Counted from the stretch's first letter, positions 30,923 through 40,410 are shown. The stretch: 64,000 nt of DNA from Marinomonas rhodophyticola (GCF_026113935.1 NZ_JAPEUL010000007.1:186001-250000); one strand, 5' to 3'. Made by a program: numbers and translations. The notes: generated by a model not told the origin, from the sequence alone.

Positions 30923-32284
30923 ATGCGTAAGTATTTTGGAACAGATGGCATTCGTGGCAAAGTTGGAACCACCCCAATTACGCCTGAGTTTATGCTCAAA
31001 CTTGGTTGGGCGGCTGGGCAGGTTTTTAAAGAAAATGATAAGAAAATCCTGATCGGTAAAGACACTCGAATCTCAGGTTACATGTTTGAGTCAGCGCTTG
31101 AGTCCGGTATTGTTGCCGCGGGTGCTGATGTCCGTTTGGTTGGGCCTATGCCAACGCCTGCAATAGCCTATCTGACACGAACATTTCGCGCCAGTGCGGG
31201 GATTGTGATTAGTGCTTCCCATAATCCTTATACCGACAATGGCATTAAGTTTTTTTCGGCAGAAGGTGGGAAAATTTCTGACGAAATAGAAGAGCGCATT
31301 GAGTATTTCATGGAACAGCCGATGGTTGTGGTGGAGTCTAGTCTTATCGGTCGTGCCAAACGCATTGATGATGCAGCTGGGCGTTACATAGAATATTGCA
31401 AAGGCACTTTTCCAATCGGTTTGCAGTTAAGTGGGCTAAAGATTGTTGTCGATTGTGCGGATGGTGCTACTTATCATGTCGCTCCCCGAGTATTTTCAGA
31501 ACTAGGGGCTGAAGTTATTTCTATTGGTGTTAACCCTGACGGACTAAATATCAATGAGTTTAGCGGGGCGACAAAACCAGAGTTGTTACGCAAAAACGTT
31601 TTAGCTGAGGAGGCAGATCTTGGTATCGCTTTGGATGGCGATGGCGATCGTTTGATCCTAGTAGATCGTCATGGGGTGGTTCGTGATGGCGATGATATTT
31701 TGTATATCATTGCGAATCATTTAATGCGAACAGGGCGTTTTAGTGGCGGTGTTGTTGGTACATTGATGAGTAATTTTGGTCTTGAGTTGGCGTTCTCTGA
31801 AACGGGTATCGGTTTTAGTCGAGCGGCGGTGGGGGACCGATATGTGAATGAAAAGTTGATGCAGCATGGCTGGGTGTTAGGTGGTGAGCCTTCTGGGCAT
31901 ATCGTTTGTCGCTCTATTACAACGACTGGTGACGGTATTATTGCGGCCCTCCAAGTACTTCGGGCCATGGTGGAAGAAGGTAAGTCCCTTGATGAGCTTT
32001 TGGTCGGTCTTGTAAAATTCCCGCAGAAATTAAAAAACATACGTGTCGCGAAGCGTTTTGTGCCAAATGAAGAGCCTGCTTTACAGAAAGCCATTGCCGT
32101 CGCTAATGAGCGTTTGAATGGTCTTGGTCGAGTATTGCTTCGGGCTTCGGGGACAGAGCCTTTGATTCGTGTCATGGTAGAGGGCCGAGACGATCAAACA
32201 GTGGATGAGCTTGTTGATTATTTGGTCGAGGAAGTGAATTCTGTTGTTTCAGCAAAAGCGAGTCTCATAAAGCAAAATTTATGA
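30923..32284 (+). CDS. glmM: Phosphoglucosamine mutase (frame continuous with folP)
   Basis: Converts glucosamine-6-phosphate to glucosamine-1-phosphate for peptidoglycan and LPS. It starts [20 protein letters not shown], the standard GlmM N-terminus. The catalytic phosphoserine is about Ser99 in [14 protein letters not shown], the metal-binding loop is ALDGDGDR, and the phosphate-binding end is [17 protein letters not shown]. The length of 453 residues is normal for the enzyme alone. GAGAGAG about 7 bases upstream of ATG 30923 can serve as its own ribosome site, so it could be made separately even if the upstream frame reads through. Confidence 0.94.
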   Translation: MRKYFGTDGIRGKVGTTPITPEFMLKLGWAAGQVFKENDKKILIGKDTRISGYMFESALESGIVAAGADVRLVGPMPTPAIAYLTRTFRASAGIVISASHNPYTDNGIKFFSAEGGKISDEIEERIEYFMEQPMVVVESSLIGRAKRIDDAAGRYIEYCKGTFPIGLQLSGLKIVVDCADGATYHVAPRVFSELGAEVISIGVNPDGLNINEFSGATKPELLRKNVLAEEADLGIALDGDGDRLILVDRHGVVRDGDDILYIIANHLMRTGRFSGGVVGTLMSNFGLELAFSETGIGFSRAAVGDRYVNEKLMQHGWVLGGEPSGHIVCRSITTTGDGIIAALQVLRAMVEEGKSLDELLVGLVKFPQKLKNIRVAKRFVPNEEPALQKAIAVANERLNGLGRVLLRASGTEPLIRVMVEGRDDQTVDELVDYLVEEVNSVVSAKASLIKQNL

Positions 32285-32360
32285 GCTGAATAGTAATAAA
32301 TGACTTGAAACTAAAGCGTCCATTCCATAGAATGGGCGCCTCGAATTTAGGGGTTAGAAT

Positions 32361-33110
32361 ATGATTCGTCAAAAGATAGTAGCTGGTAATTGGAAAATGA
32401 ATGGCTCAAAAGAGTCCATATCCTTACTGATTAACGGTTTGCTTGAGATGGAAGGTTCTGACTCTGAGGTTGTTGTTGCACCATCTTTTCCCTACTTGTC
32501 TCAAGTTGAGAGTTTGATTTCTGGCAGTGCCATCGTGCTAGCGGCTCAAAATGTTAGTCAAGAAGTAAAAGGCGCCTTTACGGGAGAAGTATCCGCTTCT
32601 ATGTTGGGTGATTTCGGGGTTAAGTATGTTTTACTTGGTCACTCTGAGAGACGTTCTCTTTATGGTGAGATAGATGCGTTAGTTGCATCAAAAGTAAAGG
32701 CAGTATTAGATTTTGGCTTGGTTCCTATGTTTTGTGTCGGAGAGACGCTGGCAGAACGCGAAGCAGGCAAGACGCTTGAAGTATGTGAACGACAAATTCA
32801 AGCGGTCATTGATGTTGTTGGTATTGCTGCGTTCGAAGGTTTGGTTATAGCCTACGAACCTGTGTGGGCAATAGGCACCGGTTTGTCAGCCAGTGCAGAG
32901 CAGGCACAAGAAGTTCATAAAGCAATCAGAGATTTTTTAGCTCAATCGTCAGAATCTGTTTCTCAGAAAGTGCAGATTTTGTATGGTGGAAGTGTTAAGG
33001 CATCAACCAGCTCGGCTTTATTTCAAATGCCTGATGTAGATGGTGCTCTTGTTGGTGGTGCATCGCTTGATGCAAAAGAATTTATAGCAATAGTAAAAGC
33101 GGCAGGTTAA
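32361..33110 (+). CDS. tpiA: Triosephosphate isomerase
   Basis: Interconverts dihydroxyacetone phosphate and glyceraldehyde-3-phosphate in glycolysis; cytoplasmic TIM barrel of 249 residues. Conserved are VAGNWKMNG with the active-site Lys, the electrophile His in VLLGHSERR, the catalytic Glu in AYEPVWAIGTG and the phosphate loop YGGSVK. secG starts 3 bases after the stop, a frequent gammaproteobacterial arrangement. Confidence 0.97.
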   Translation: MIRQKIVAGNWKMNGSKESISLLINGLLEMEGSDSEVVVAPSFPYLSQVESLISGSAIVLAAQNVSQEVKGAFTGEVSASMLGDFGVKYVLLGHSERRSLYGEIDALVASKVKAVLDFGLVPMFCVGETLAEREAGKTLEVCERQIQAVIDVVGIAAFEGLVIAYEPVWAIGTGLSASAEQAQEVHKAIRDFLAQSSESVSQKVQILYGGSVKASTSSALFQMPDVDGALVGGASLDAKEFIAIVKAAG

Positions 33111-33113
33111 TTA

Positions 33114-33467
33114 ATGGAAGCACTTATTTTAGTTTTGCATGTACTGGCGGCAGTAGTGATTATTGCGTTGGTCTTGTTGCAGCAAGGTAAAGGTGCGGAC
33201 GCTGGTGCCTCTTTTGGTGGTGGTGCGTCCCAGACTGTATTTGGTAGCCAAGGTGGCGGTAGCTTTTTTGGAAAGATGACGGCGTTTTTTGCATTGATTT
33301 TCTTTCTGACTAGCTTTGGTCTGGCTTACTATGCAAGTGAGCAGGCAAAAAGCGTTTCTGGTGCACTTGATTTTGTTCCTTCAGCACCTCAAGTTGAAGA
33401 AACGGTTGGTCTGCCTGATTTAGGTAATAGTAAAAACACAATATCTGATATTCCAGTGACTGAGTGA
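33114..33467 (+). CDS. secG: Preprotein translocase subunit SecG
   Basis: Small inner-membrane component of the SecYEG channel, 117 residues. It has two hydrophobic helices (ALILVLHVLAAVVIIALVLLQQG and MTAFFALIFFLTSFGLAYY) separated by the hallmark Gly/Ser-rich loop GADAGASFGGGASQTVFGSQGGGSFF. It lies between tpiA and the tRNA-Leu gene, as in many relatives. Confidence 0.95.
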   Translation: MEALILVLHVLAAVVIIALVLLQQGKGADAGASFGGGASQTVFGSQGGGSFFGKMTAFFALIFFLTSFGLAYYASEQAKSVSGALDFVPSAPQVEETVGLPDLGNSKNTISDIPVTE

Positions 33468-33516
33468 TTTTAGTCTCTGTAATACTTAGTTAGTTTAGTG
33501 TTTGGTTAAGCGTTTT

Positions 33517-33602
33517 GCGGATGTGGCGGAATTGGTAGACGCGCCATCTTGAGGGGGTGGTGAGCAACGCTCGTGGGGGTTCGATTCCCCCCATCCGCAC
33601 CA
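33517..33602 (+). tRNA. leuU: tRNA-Leu (anticodon GAG)
   Basis: The acceptor stem GCGGATG (33517-33523) pairs with CATCCGC (33592-33598), followed by A and an encoded CCA at 33600-33602. The anticodon arm is CCATC-TTGAGGG-GGTGG with GAG at 33551-33553. A long variable arm (GAGCAACGCTC) is typical of leucine tRNA, and the T arm is GGGGGTTCGATTCCCCC. The position after secG matches leuU of E. coli. Confidence 0.97.
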
Positions 33603-33737
33603 ATATTGAATTGGTATCATATTTTGTGTATGATGTCGTCATATTGATGCAGAGCAATCTGGTTTGTTGAGTTGAGAGTTTCTTTAAACGAGTTATTCTT
33701 CTCATGGTTTTCCTAATTTAGGTATCCGCAGCAGTTT

Positions 33738-33823
33738 GTTCTTAGTATTTGGTGTCAGGATTGATAGCCTTCTTTTTTAGAAGGATGCTCTTTCAATGCT
33801 TCATTGAGTAGAGTACTAAGAAC
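33738..33823 (+). ncRNA. Predicted structured RNA with three-way junction before a terminator
   Basis: A perfect 10-base inverted repeat GTTCTTAGTA (33738-33747) and TACTAAGAAC (33814-33823) encloses two perfect hairpins: CCTTCT-TTTTT-AGAAGG (33768-33784) and TCAATG-CTT-CATTGA (33793-33807). Together they make a three-way junction of 86 nt. The last three bases of the closing stem are also the first three of the terminator stem that follows, so the two structures compete. No known family is recognised. It could be the 3' end of the secG-tRNA transcript, a small RNA, or a regulatory leader of rimP-nusA. Confidence 0.45.
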
Positions 33824-33842
33824 CCCTATATGGGGTTTTTTG
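33821..33842 (+). terminator. Rho-independent terminator between tRNA-Leu and rimP
   Basis: AACCCC (33821-33826) pairs with GGGGTT (33832-33837), loop TATAT, followed by a run of T. Its left arm overlaps the closing stem of the structured RNA at 33738-33823. Confidence 0.8.
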
Positions 33843-33874
33843 TTATCTGCACCGTGCACTATATTTTAATGAAA

Positions 33875-33896
33875 ATGGGCCTTGAGCTCGTTTTTT
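33875..33896 (+). promoter_or_regulatory. Candidate attenuator hairpin in the rimP leader
   Basis: ATGGGC (33875-33880) pairs with GCTCGT (33886-33891) using two wobble pairs, followed directly by six T at 33891-33896, 40 bases before rimP. A possible promoter (TTGTTA 33840, TATATT 33860; spacer only 14) lies just upstream. Gammaproteobacterial rimP operons are known to carry a terminator-like leader hairpin, which this resembles. Confidence 0.45.
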
Positions 33897-33935
33897 GTTT
33901 CTGCGTTTTACAAAATTGGTTTTCGGAGAAAACGA

Positions 33936-34397
33936 TTGTCAGCAAAATATACGATTTTAGAAGAACTTATTCGACCAGTCGTTGAAGGTTTGGGATTAGA
34001 GTTTTGGGGGATGGAGTACTTGTCTTTAGGTAAGGATTCTGTGCTTCGTATTTATATCGAGACTGACGCTGAAAAGGGGATTGATGTTGAAGATTGTGCC
34101 CGCGTTAGTCGTCAAGTAAGTTCTATTTTAGATGTTGAAGATCCTATTACTGGGGAATATAGCCTAGAGGTATCGTCACCAGGTTTAGATCGGCCTTTAT
34201 TCAGTTTGGCTCAGTATCAGGCGTATATCGGTTCTATTGTTTCTTTGCGTTTACGAGTGCCTTTTGATGGGAGGCGTAAATTTAAAGGGCAACTAATGGG
34301 GATCGAAAGCGAAGATATTGTTATTCGTGTAGATCAAGAAGAATACCTATTGCCTATCGAATTGATTGATAAGGCAAATGTTGTTCCACAATTTTAA
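33936..34397 (+). CDS. rimP: Ribosome maturation factor RimP
   Basis: Cytoplasmic 30S assembly factor of 153 residues. TTG 33936 is chosen: CGGAGA lies 6-7 bases upstream and the product then begins like other RimP proteins (LEELIRPVVEGLGLEFWGMEY). Conserved parts are VEDCARVSRQVSSILDVEDPI and YSLEVSSPGLDRPLF, the RimP signature. An upstream in-frame ATG at 33882 lies inside the leader hairpin region and is unlikely. First gene of the rimP-nusA-infB-rbfA-truB-rpsO-pnp block. Confidence 0.95.
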   Translation: MSAKYTILEELIRPVVEGLGLEFWGMEYLSLGKDSVLRIYIETDAEKGIDVEDCARVSRQVSSILDVEDPITGEYSLEVSSPGLDRPLFSLAQYQAYIGSIVSLRLRVPFDGRRKFKGQLMGIESEDIVIRVDQEEYLLPIELIDKANVVPQF

Positions 34398-34424
34398 AAT
34401 TAACCTTGAAGAGAGGCTAAAAGG

Positions 34425-35915
34425 ATGAGCAAAGAAATTCTTTTGGTAGTGGAAGCCGTTTCCAACGAGAAAGATGTTCCGAAACAAGTTATTTTCGAAG
34501 CCGTTGAAATTGCTTTAGCAAGTGCTGCCAAGCGTCGTTTTGAAGAAGACGCATTAATTCGTGTTTCCATTGATCAGCGTACAGGTGATTATAAAACGTA
34601 CCGTCAGTGGCACATTGTTGCCGATGAAGAATATTCTGCGCCAGCTTCAGAGCTGACAATAGACGATTCTGAAGAGCAAAATCTTGGCTTGGGTATCGGT
34701 GAAATATACGAAGAAGAAGTCGAGTCTGAAGCATTTGGTCGTATTGCCGCGCAAACAGCAAAACAAGTTATTGTGCAAAAAGTGCGCGAAGCGGAACGTG
34801 CAAAAATGGTTGCGCTGTACACTGAAAAAGTAGGCAAGCTTGTTCACGGTCAAGTTAAAAAAGTGACACGCGATAGCCTGATTATCGATCTAGGTGAGAA
34901 CGCCGAAGCGTCTTTACCAAAAGATCAACTTATTGCTCGTGAGAGCTTCAGAATGAATGATCGAATTCGCGCTTTATTGCTTGAGATTCGTGAAGATAAT
35001 CGTGGATCGCAATTAATCCTTTCTCGTAATGCCCCCGCTTTCATGATCGAGCTATTTCGTCTTGAAGTGCCAGAGATTGCAGAAGAAGTTATTGAGATTC
35101 GTGGTGCCGCACGAGATCCTGGGTTGCGTGCAAAAATTGCCGTCAAAACAAATGATCGTCGCATCGATCCAATTGGTGCGTGCGTTGGTATGCGTGGCGC
35201 GCGCGTTCAAGCGGTATCAAATGAGATGAACGGCGAGCGTGTTGATATTGTGCTTTGGGATGATAACCCAGCTCAATTGGTTATCAACGCAATGGCACCT
35301 GCTGAAGTCGACTCTATTGTGATTGACGAAGATGCGCACTCTATGGATGTCGCTGTTAAATCAGACAACCTAGCGCAAGCTATTGGTCGTAATGGTCAGA
35401 ACGTTCGCTTGGCTTCTACTTTGACTGGTTGGTCTTTAAACGTTATGACCAGCGAAGATGCGGAAGCGAAGCAACAAGAAGAGTCTCAGAAACTGATTGA
35501 TATTTTTGTTTCTGGTTTGGACATTGACGACGATTTGGCCATTCAAATGGTTGAAGAGGGATTCACTTCTTTGGAAGAAGTGGCCTATATCCCGATGGAA
35601 GAAATGTTAGACATCGACGGATTTGATGAAGATTTGGCAAATGAACTACGTTCACGAGCAAAAGAGTCCTTGTTAAACCGAGCTTTACAAGCTGAAGAGC
35701 AATTAGATGATGCTAAACCGGCTGCTGACTTGTTAGCAATGGAAGGTATGGATAATCATCTTGCTCTAGTGTTGGCTTCTATGGGAGTGATCACCATGGA
35801 AGATCTAGCAGAGCAATCGGTTGATGAATTGCTAGACGTTGAAGGTATGACAGAAGCGCGCGCGGCGAGTCTTATATTGACAGCTCGTGCACCTTGGTTT
35901 GCTGAATCTGAATAA
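34425..35915 (+). CDS. nusA: Transcription termination/antitermination factor NusA
   Basis: An RNA polymerase-bound factor of 496 residues controlling pausing, termination and rrn antitermination. Domain order is N-terminal polymerase-binding domain (1-125), S1 ([24 protein letters not shown]), KH1 ([21 protein letters not shown]) and KH2 ([18 protein letters not shown]). Two C-terminal acidic AR repeats follow, each with an [14 protein letters not shown]- or [12 protein letters not shown]-type helix-hairpin-helix, as in E. coli. A good ribosome site (AAAAGG) precedes ATG 34425. Confidence 0.97.
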   Translation: MSKEILLVVEAVSNEKDVPKQVIFEAVEIALASAAKRRFEEDALIRVSIDQRTGDYKTYRQWHIVADEEYSAPASELTIDDSEEQNLGLGIGEIYEEEVESEAFGRIAAQTAKQVIVQKVREAERAKMVALYTEKVGKLVHGQVKKVTRDSLIIDLGENAEASLPKDQLIARESFRMNDRIRALLLEIREDNRGSQLILSRNAPAFMIELFRLEVPEIAEEVIEIRGAARDPGLRAKIAVKTNDRRIDPIGACVGMRGARVQAVSNEMNGERVDIVLWDDNPAQLVINAMAPAEVDSIVIDEDAHSMDVAVKSDNLAQAIGRNGQNVRLASTLTGWSLNVMTSEDAEAKQQEESQKLIDIFVSGLDIDDDLAIQMVEEGFTSLEEVAYIPMEEMLDIDGFDEDLANELRSRAKESLLNRALQAEEQLDDAKPAADLLAMEGMDNHLALVLASMGVITMEDLAEQSVDELLDVEGMTEARAASLILTARAPWFAESE

Positions 35916-35941
35916 AATCTGAGTACATAAGGGGGAACTTA

Positions 35942-38515
35942 ATGACAGTTCAAACCGTAAAGATATTATCCGAGCTGGTTAATACACCAGTCGATAAGCT
36001 ACTAGCTCAGATGAAAGACGCTGGCCTGCCTCAAACGAGTGCAGGTCAAGAAGTCTCTGAAGTTGAAAAGCAAGCGTTACTGAATTATTTAAAACGTCAG
36101 CATGGCGAAGACGGCGGTAGTAGCCAAAGAATTACTCTGCAACGAAAGACAACAAGTACGTTGTCGCGTGATGGCGGAAAAGCGGTTAATATTGCAGTGA
36201 AGAAAAAACGCACGTACGTTAAGCGTGATGATTCAGACAGCGAGTCTCAAAAGCAAGAAGAGTTGTTGCTTGCCCAACGCCTTGCTGAAGAGCAAGAACG
36301 TTTGGCTGCTGAAGAGCAGGCCCGTTTAGAAGCTGAGCGTAAGATTGAAGAAGAGAAGGCGGCCAAAGCAAAAGCTGAAGCCGAAGCAAAAGCGCGTCAA
36401 GACGCAGCGGCAAAAGCCGCCGTAGCGGATGCTGACGCGGTAAATTATACGGAGCAGTATGTTTCCGATATAGGAGCGGCAGAACCCGTGGAATCACCGA
36501 AGCAGCCTAAAGCAGCGAAAAAAATGTCTCAACCAGCAATGGACAGTAAAAAATCATCGGTTGCGCCAAAAGGCAAAAAAGGCCCAGTGAGACATGACAA
36601 CGATAAAGACAAACCTCGTGGTCGTATTAATCCAGATAACAAGCGCACATCACGCGTAAATGTCAATGACGAAGATGAATTCACTCGTCGCGGCAAGTTA
36701 GGTCGTAAAAATAAGAAGCCTGCAAAACAAGAGCATGGTTTCCAAAAGCCAACGGCTAAAATGATTCATGAAGTTGCTTTGCCAGAAAGTATCACTGTGG
36801 CAGATCTTGCTGAAAAAATGGCAGTGAAAGGCGCAGAAGTTATCAAGGTCATGTTTAAAATGGGCGCAATGGCAACCATTAACCAAACGATTGATCGCGA
36901 TACAGCAACGCTTGTTGTTGAGGAAATGGGTCATACGGTTAAGCTGATCGACGAAAACGCTGTTGAAAATGACATGATCGAAGCCATTGACTACGAAGGT
37001 GAGGCGATTAAACGCGCACCAGTCGTTACCGTGATGGGCCATGTTGACCATGGTAAAACGTCTTTGCTTGATTATATTCGTACTACTCGCGTTGCTGCGG
37101 GTGAGTCTGGCGGTATCACACAGCATATCGGTGCTTATCACGTTGAAACACCACACGGTATGATTAGTTTCTTAGATACGCCTGGACACGCGGCATTTAC
37201 TTCTATGCGTGCCCGTGGTGCGAAAGCAACAGACATCGTTATTCTAGTGTGTGCTGCAGATGATGGCGTTATGCCTCAGACAATAGAAGCCATTCAGCAT
37301 GCTCGCGCTGCTGGTGTACCTATTGTTGTTGCAATGACTAAGATTGACAAAGAAGGCGCGGATTTAGATCGCGTTAAAAATGAATTGGTCGCACAAGCTG
37401 TCATTCCTGAGGAGTGGGGTGGTGACGTACAGTTCGTTGGCGTGTCTGCTAAGACTGGTGAGGGTATTGAAGCACTCTTAGAAGCCGTACTATTGCAATC
37501 AGAAGTACTTGAATTAACTGCAGTTCCTAGCGCACCAGCTAAAGGTGTGGTTGTTGAAGCACGTTTGGATCGTGGTCGTGGTTCTGTTGCCACTTTACTC
37601 GTTCAAAACGGTACTTTGAAGAAAGGCGACATCGTGTTGGCTGGTCTTCAAATGGGTCGTGTGCGTGCTTTGTTGGACGAAACTGGTAAGACGATTGATT
37701 CTGCAGGCCCATCTATTCCAGTTGAGATTCTTGGTCTTGACGGAACGCCAGAAGCTGGTGAAGAGTTTATCGTGGTGGCGGATGAGCGCAAAGCGCGTGA
37801 AGTAGCTAACTTCCGTCAAGGTAAATACCGTGAAGTGCGTTTTGCCCGTCAACATTCTGCTAAATTGGAGAATCTATTCTCTGAGATGGGCAAAGACGAA
37901 GTGCGTACTTTGAACATTGTTATCAAAGCGGATGTTCGTGGTTCTCTTGAAGCCTTGATTAAATCATTGACTGACATGAACACCGACGAAGTGAAAGTAA
38001 ACGTTGTCTCTAGCGGCGTTGGCGGTATCACTGAAACAGATGCTACTCTGGCGCTAGCGTCCGATGCGGTTATTTTCGGTTTCAATGTGCGTGCGGACAA
38101 CTCTGCTAAGCAATTCATTGAACGTGAAACTATTGATCTTCGTTACTACAGTGTTATCTATAACATTATTGACGATGTTAAATCTGCATTGTCGGGTATG
38201 TTGTCTCCAGACCTTCGCGAAGAAATCAAAGGTACTGCTGAAGTACGTGATGTATTCCGTTCGCCTAAGTTTGGTCTGATTGCTGGCTGTATGGTGGTAG
38301 AAGGTACCGTTTATCGTAGCAAGCAAATCCGTGTATTACGCGATGATGTGGTTATATACGAAGGTGAACTTGAATCTCTGCGTCGATTTAAAGATGCTGT
38401 TAATGAAGTTAGCCGTGGCATGGAATGCGGTATCGGTGTTAAAAACTACACTGACGTAAAAGTAGGCGATAAGATCGAGGTTTTTGAAACTATCGAAGTT
38501 GCTCGTACGTTATAA
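35942..38515 (+). CDS. infB: Translation initiation factor IF-2
   Basis: GTPase of 857 residues that places initiator tRNA on the 30S subunit. It has the IF2-N module ([24 protein letters not shown]), a long charged linker rich in Glu/Ala/Lys (coiled coil, about residues 95-160), a second IF2-N domain ([22 protein letters not shown]), then the G domain with [17 protein letters not shown] and TKIDK, and the C1/C2 domains. Internal starts that make shorter IF2 forms in E. coli may exist but cannot be proved here. Confidence 0.97.
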   Translation: MTVQTVKILSELVNTPVDKLLAQMKDAGLPQTSAGQEVSEVEKQALLNYLKRQHGEDGGSSQRITLQRKTTSTLSRDGGKAVNIAVKKKRTYVKRDDSDSESQKQEELLLAQRLAEEQERLAAEEQARLEAERKIEEEKAAKAKAEAEAKARQDAAAKAAVADADAVNYTEQYVSDIGAAEPVESPKQPKAAKKMSQPAMDSKKSSVAPKGKKGPVRHDNDKDKPRGRINPDNKRTSRVNVNDEDEFTRRGKLGRKNKKPAKQEHGFQKPTAKMIHEVALPESITVADLAEKMAVKGAEVIKVMFKMGAMATINQTIDRDTATLVVEEMGHTVKLIDENAVENDMIEAIDYEGEAIKRAPVVTVMGHVDHGKTSLLDYIRTTRVAAGESGGITQHIGAYHVETPHGMISFLDTPGHAAFTSMRARGAKATDIVILVCAADDGVMPQTIEAIQHARAAGVPIVVAMTKIDKEGADLDRVKNELVAQAVIPEEWGGDVQFVGVSAKTGEGIEALLEAVLLQSEVLELTAVPSAPAKGVVVEARLDRGRGSVATLLVQNGTLKKGDIVLAGLQMGRVRALLDETGKTIDSAGPSIPVEILGLDGTPEAGEEFIVVADERKAREVANFRQGKYREVRFARQHSAKLENLFSEMGKDEVRTLNIVIKADVRGSLEALIKSLTDMNTDEVKVNVVSSGVGGITETDATLALASDAVIFGFNVRADNSAKQFIERETIDLRYYSVIYNIIDDVKSALSGMLSPDLREEIKGTAEVRDVFRSPKFGLIAGCMVVEGTVYRSKQIRVLRDDVVIYEGELESLRRFKDAVNEVSRGMECGIGVKNYTDVKVGDKIEVFETIEVARTL

Positions 38516-38527
38516 TAGGACAAGATC

Positions 38528-38917
38528 ATGGCAGGCGAATTTAGTCGTACTAGTCGGATCGGTGACCAGCTCCAAAAGGAGCTGGCGTCCTTGATCCAGT
38601 TTGAAGTAAAAGATCCTCGTTTAGGATTGGTTACTGTCAACGAAGTGCGTGTAGCAAAAGATTTAGGCTATGCGGATATTTATTACACCGTACTAGGTAA
38701 AGATGATCAGCCAGAAGTATTGGCTGAGAACCAAGCTGCGCTGGATAGTGCAAAAGGGTTCTTGCGTCGTCGTTTAGCACAAGAAGTAAAACTTCGTGTT
38801 ATGCCACATTTGCGTTTCCACTACGACCAGAGTGTTGTTAATGGTTCGCGTATGTCCGCTCTGATTGACGAAGCCATTCGTGATGATGAGACAAAAAACG
38901 GTAACGAAGACGAGTAA
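38528..38917 (+). CDS. rbfA: 30S ribosome-binding factor RbfA
   Basis: Small KH-fold protein of 129 residues that matures the 5' end of 16S rRNA during cold adaptation. Motifs are FSRTSRIGDQLQKELASLIQ, VKDPRLGLVTVNEVRVAKDL and the C-terminal MPHLRFHYDQSVVNG. A perfect 8-bp hairpin with an AAAA loop (38566-38585) lies inside its first codons and might affect expression. The acidic tail ends DETKNGNEDE. Confidence 0.96.
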   Translation: MAGEFSRTSRIGDQLQKELASLIQFEVKDPRLGLVTVNEVRVAKDLGYADIYYTVLGKDDQPEVLAENQAALDSAKGFLRRRLAQEVKLRVMPHLRFHYDQSVVNGSRMSALIDEAIRDDETKNGNEDE

Positions 38918-38926
38918 TAAGTTCGT

Positions 38927-39853
38927 ATGGTTAAAGCAAAATGGCGTTCGGTAGACGGCATCGTCCTACTGAACAAGCCGATAGGTTTAAGTTCGAACCA
39001 AGCTCTACAGCGTGTCCGTCGCCTTTATCAGGCGGCAAAAGCGGGACATACTGGTGCGCTAGACCCTTTGGCAACAGGAATGTTGCCACTGTGTCTTGGT
39101 GAAGCGACGAAATTCTCGCAATATCTATTGGATGCAAATAAGCGCTATTTAACGTGTATTCAGTTGGGGAAGCGAACCACAACGGGCGATCGTGAAGGAG
39201 ATGTGTTAACCGAAGAGTTGATTCCGACCCTAACCGATGATTCGCTTGAGGCAATTTTAGATAGATTTCGTGGTGATATTGAGCAAATACCGCCTATGTA
39301 TTCCGCTTTGAAGCATGAAGGCCGACCTCTTTACGAGTATGCTCGTCAGGGCATTGTTATTGAGAGAAAACGTCGACGCGTCACGGTTTCAAATTTAACC
39401 CTTATTTCCAGAACAGAAGACACGCTAACGCTTGATATTCAATGTTCGAAGGGGACGTATATTCGAACCATTGGTGAGGATATTGGAGAAGCATTGGGCT
39501 GTGGTGCTCACCTTCATTCATTGCATCGTATTTCGACGGCAGGATACTCGCCTGAAAATATGATGACGTTGGAAGAGTTTGAGTCCATTGCAGAGCAAGG
39601 TTATGACGCGTTGGATTCTCATTTGATCTCCATGGATACCGCTGTAGAACACTTCGAAAAAGTGGATTTAGTTGAAGCGGACACTTTGGATATGATGTTT
39701 GGTCGGACCATTTCTAGTCCTATTTCATTAGAGCATGAAACTGTGGTGAGGATGTACGATCAAAAATCTCAGCGTTTTTTGGGACTTGGACAGATAAAAG
39801 GAGTGTCTATTCGTCCTTATCGATTGGTAAATACTAGCGAGTTCTCTTTATAA
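38927..39853 (+). CDS. truB: tRNA pseudouridine(55) synthase
   Basis: Makes the universal pseudouridine 55 in the T loop of tRNAs. The enzyme has 308 residues; the catalytic Asp is in GHTGALDPLATGMLPLCLG. Also conserved are GIVLLNKPIGLSSNQALQ, the QIPPMYSALKHEGRPLYEYAR loop and CSKGTYIRTIGEDIG. A C-terminal PUA-like segment ends near VSIRPYRLV. It follows rbfA by 9 bases. Confidence 0.97.
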   Translation: MVKAKWRSVDGIVLLNKPIGLSSNQALQRVRRLYQAAKAGHTGALDPLATGMLPLCLGEATKFSQYLLDANKRYLTCIQLGKRTTTGDREGDVLTEELIPTLTDDSLEAILDRFRGDIEQIPPMYSALKHEGRPLYEYARQGIVIERKRRRVTVSNLTLISRTEDTLTLDIQCSKGTYIRTIGEDIGEALGCGAHLHSLHRISTAGYSPENMMTLEEFESIAEQGYDALDSHLISMDTAVEHFEKVDLVEADTLDMMFGRTISSPISLEHETVVRMYDQKSQRFLGLGQIKGVSIRPYRLVNTSEFSL

Positions 39854-39964
39854 ATAGCAGTGAGTTCTGCTAAAAAAAGTGCTAAACTTGCTGGCCTAGG
39901 ATGACTGAAAATATGCTCGGCTATCCTTTACTTTCAATAGCATATTAATTTGGAGATTAAGATT

Positions 39965-40234
39965 ATGGCATTGTCTGCAGAAGCTAAAGCAGCATTGGTT
40001 AAAGAGTTTCAAGTAGCGGAAGGTGATACAGGTTCTCCTGAGGTTCAAGTTGCATTGTTGACTAAGAACATTGAAGGTCTACAGGGTCACTTCCAAGCTC
40101 ATAAACACGACCACCATTCTCGTCGCGGTCTAATCCGCATGGTAAACCAACGTCGTAAGTTGTTGGATTACCTTAAGCGTAAAGATGCAACTCGTTACAC
40201 TAGTTTGATCAAAAAACTAGGTCTGCGTCGCTAA
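39965..40234 (+). CDS. rpsO: 30S ribosomal protein S15
   Basis: Primary 16S rRNA-binding protein of 89 residues. ATG 39965 is chosen over the in-frame ATG 39950 because GGAG lies 9 bases upstream and the product starts [16 protein letters not shown], like other S15 proteins. [23 protein letters not shown] is the conserved RNA-binding core. A strong terminator follows before pnp. Confidence 0.98.
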   Translation: MALSAEAKAALVKEFQVAEGDTGSPEVQVALLTKNIEGLQGHFQAHKHDHHSRRGLIRMVNQRRKLLDYLKRKDATRYTSLIKKLGLRR

Positions 40235-40241
40235 GACTGAG

Positions 40242-40273
40242 AAAGGGCCATAAATTATTATGGCCCTTTTTTT
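40242..40273 (+). terminator. Rho-independent terminator between rpsO and pnp
   Basis: AAAGGGCCATAA (40242-40253) pairs perfectly with TTATGGCCCTTT (40258-40269) and is followed by T. It corresponds to the rpsO t1 terminator known in E. coli. Confidence 0.92.
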
Positions 40274-40277
40274 ATTG

Positions 40278-40383
40278 GTCTCCCAAGGGACAGCCTGTAC
40301 TTCATATGCACTTTTCTTCTGCTAGACGAAGAAGCAAAAAGAGTTCATATGAGTACTGGCTTAAAAAGAGGTCTTTGGGAGAA
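40278..40383 (+). promoter_or_regulatory. Long leader hairpin of pnp (RNase III/PNPase autoregulation type)
   Basis: The pnp 5' leader folds on itself in blocks: TCTCCCAA with TTGGGAGA, AGCC with GGCT, GTAC with GTAC, CATATG with CATATG, and CTTC/TTCTTC with GAAGAAG around a TGCTAGAC loop. It ends 28 bases before GTG 40411. In E. coli, a similar stem is cut by RNase III and then degraded by PNPase to repress pnp. Confidence 0.7.
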
Positions 40384-40410
40384 GAAATTTTTTTAATAAA
40401 AGGAATACGC

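Noticed and set aside
33738-33823. A second tRNA gene (for example initiator tRNA as at E. coli metY) between tRNA-Leu and rimP
   Set aside because: The CCTTC-TTTTTTA-GAAGG hairpin resembles an anticodon arm with a 7-base loop, but there is no T arm with GTTCRA, no D arm and no CCA end; the closing stem is 10 bp.
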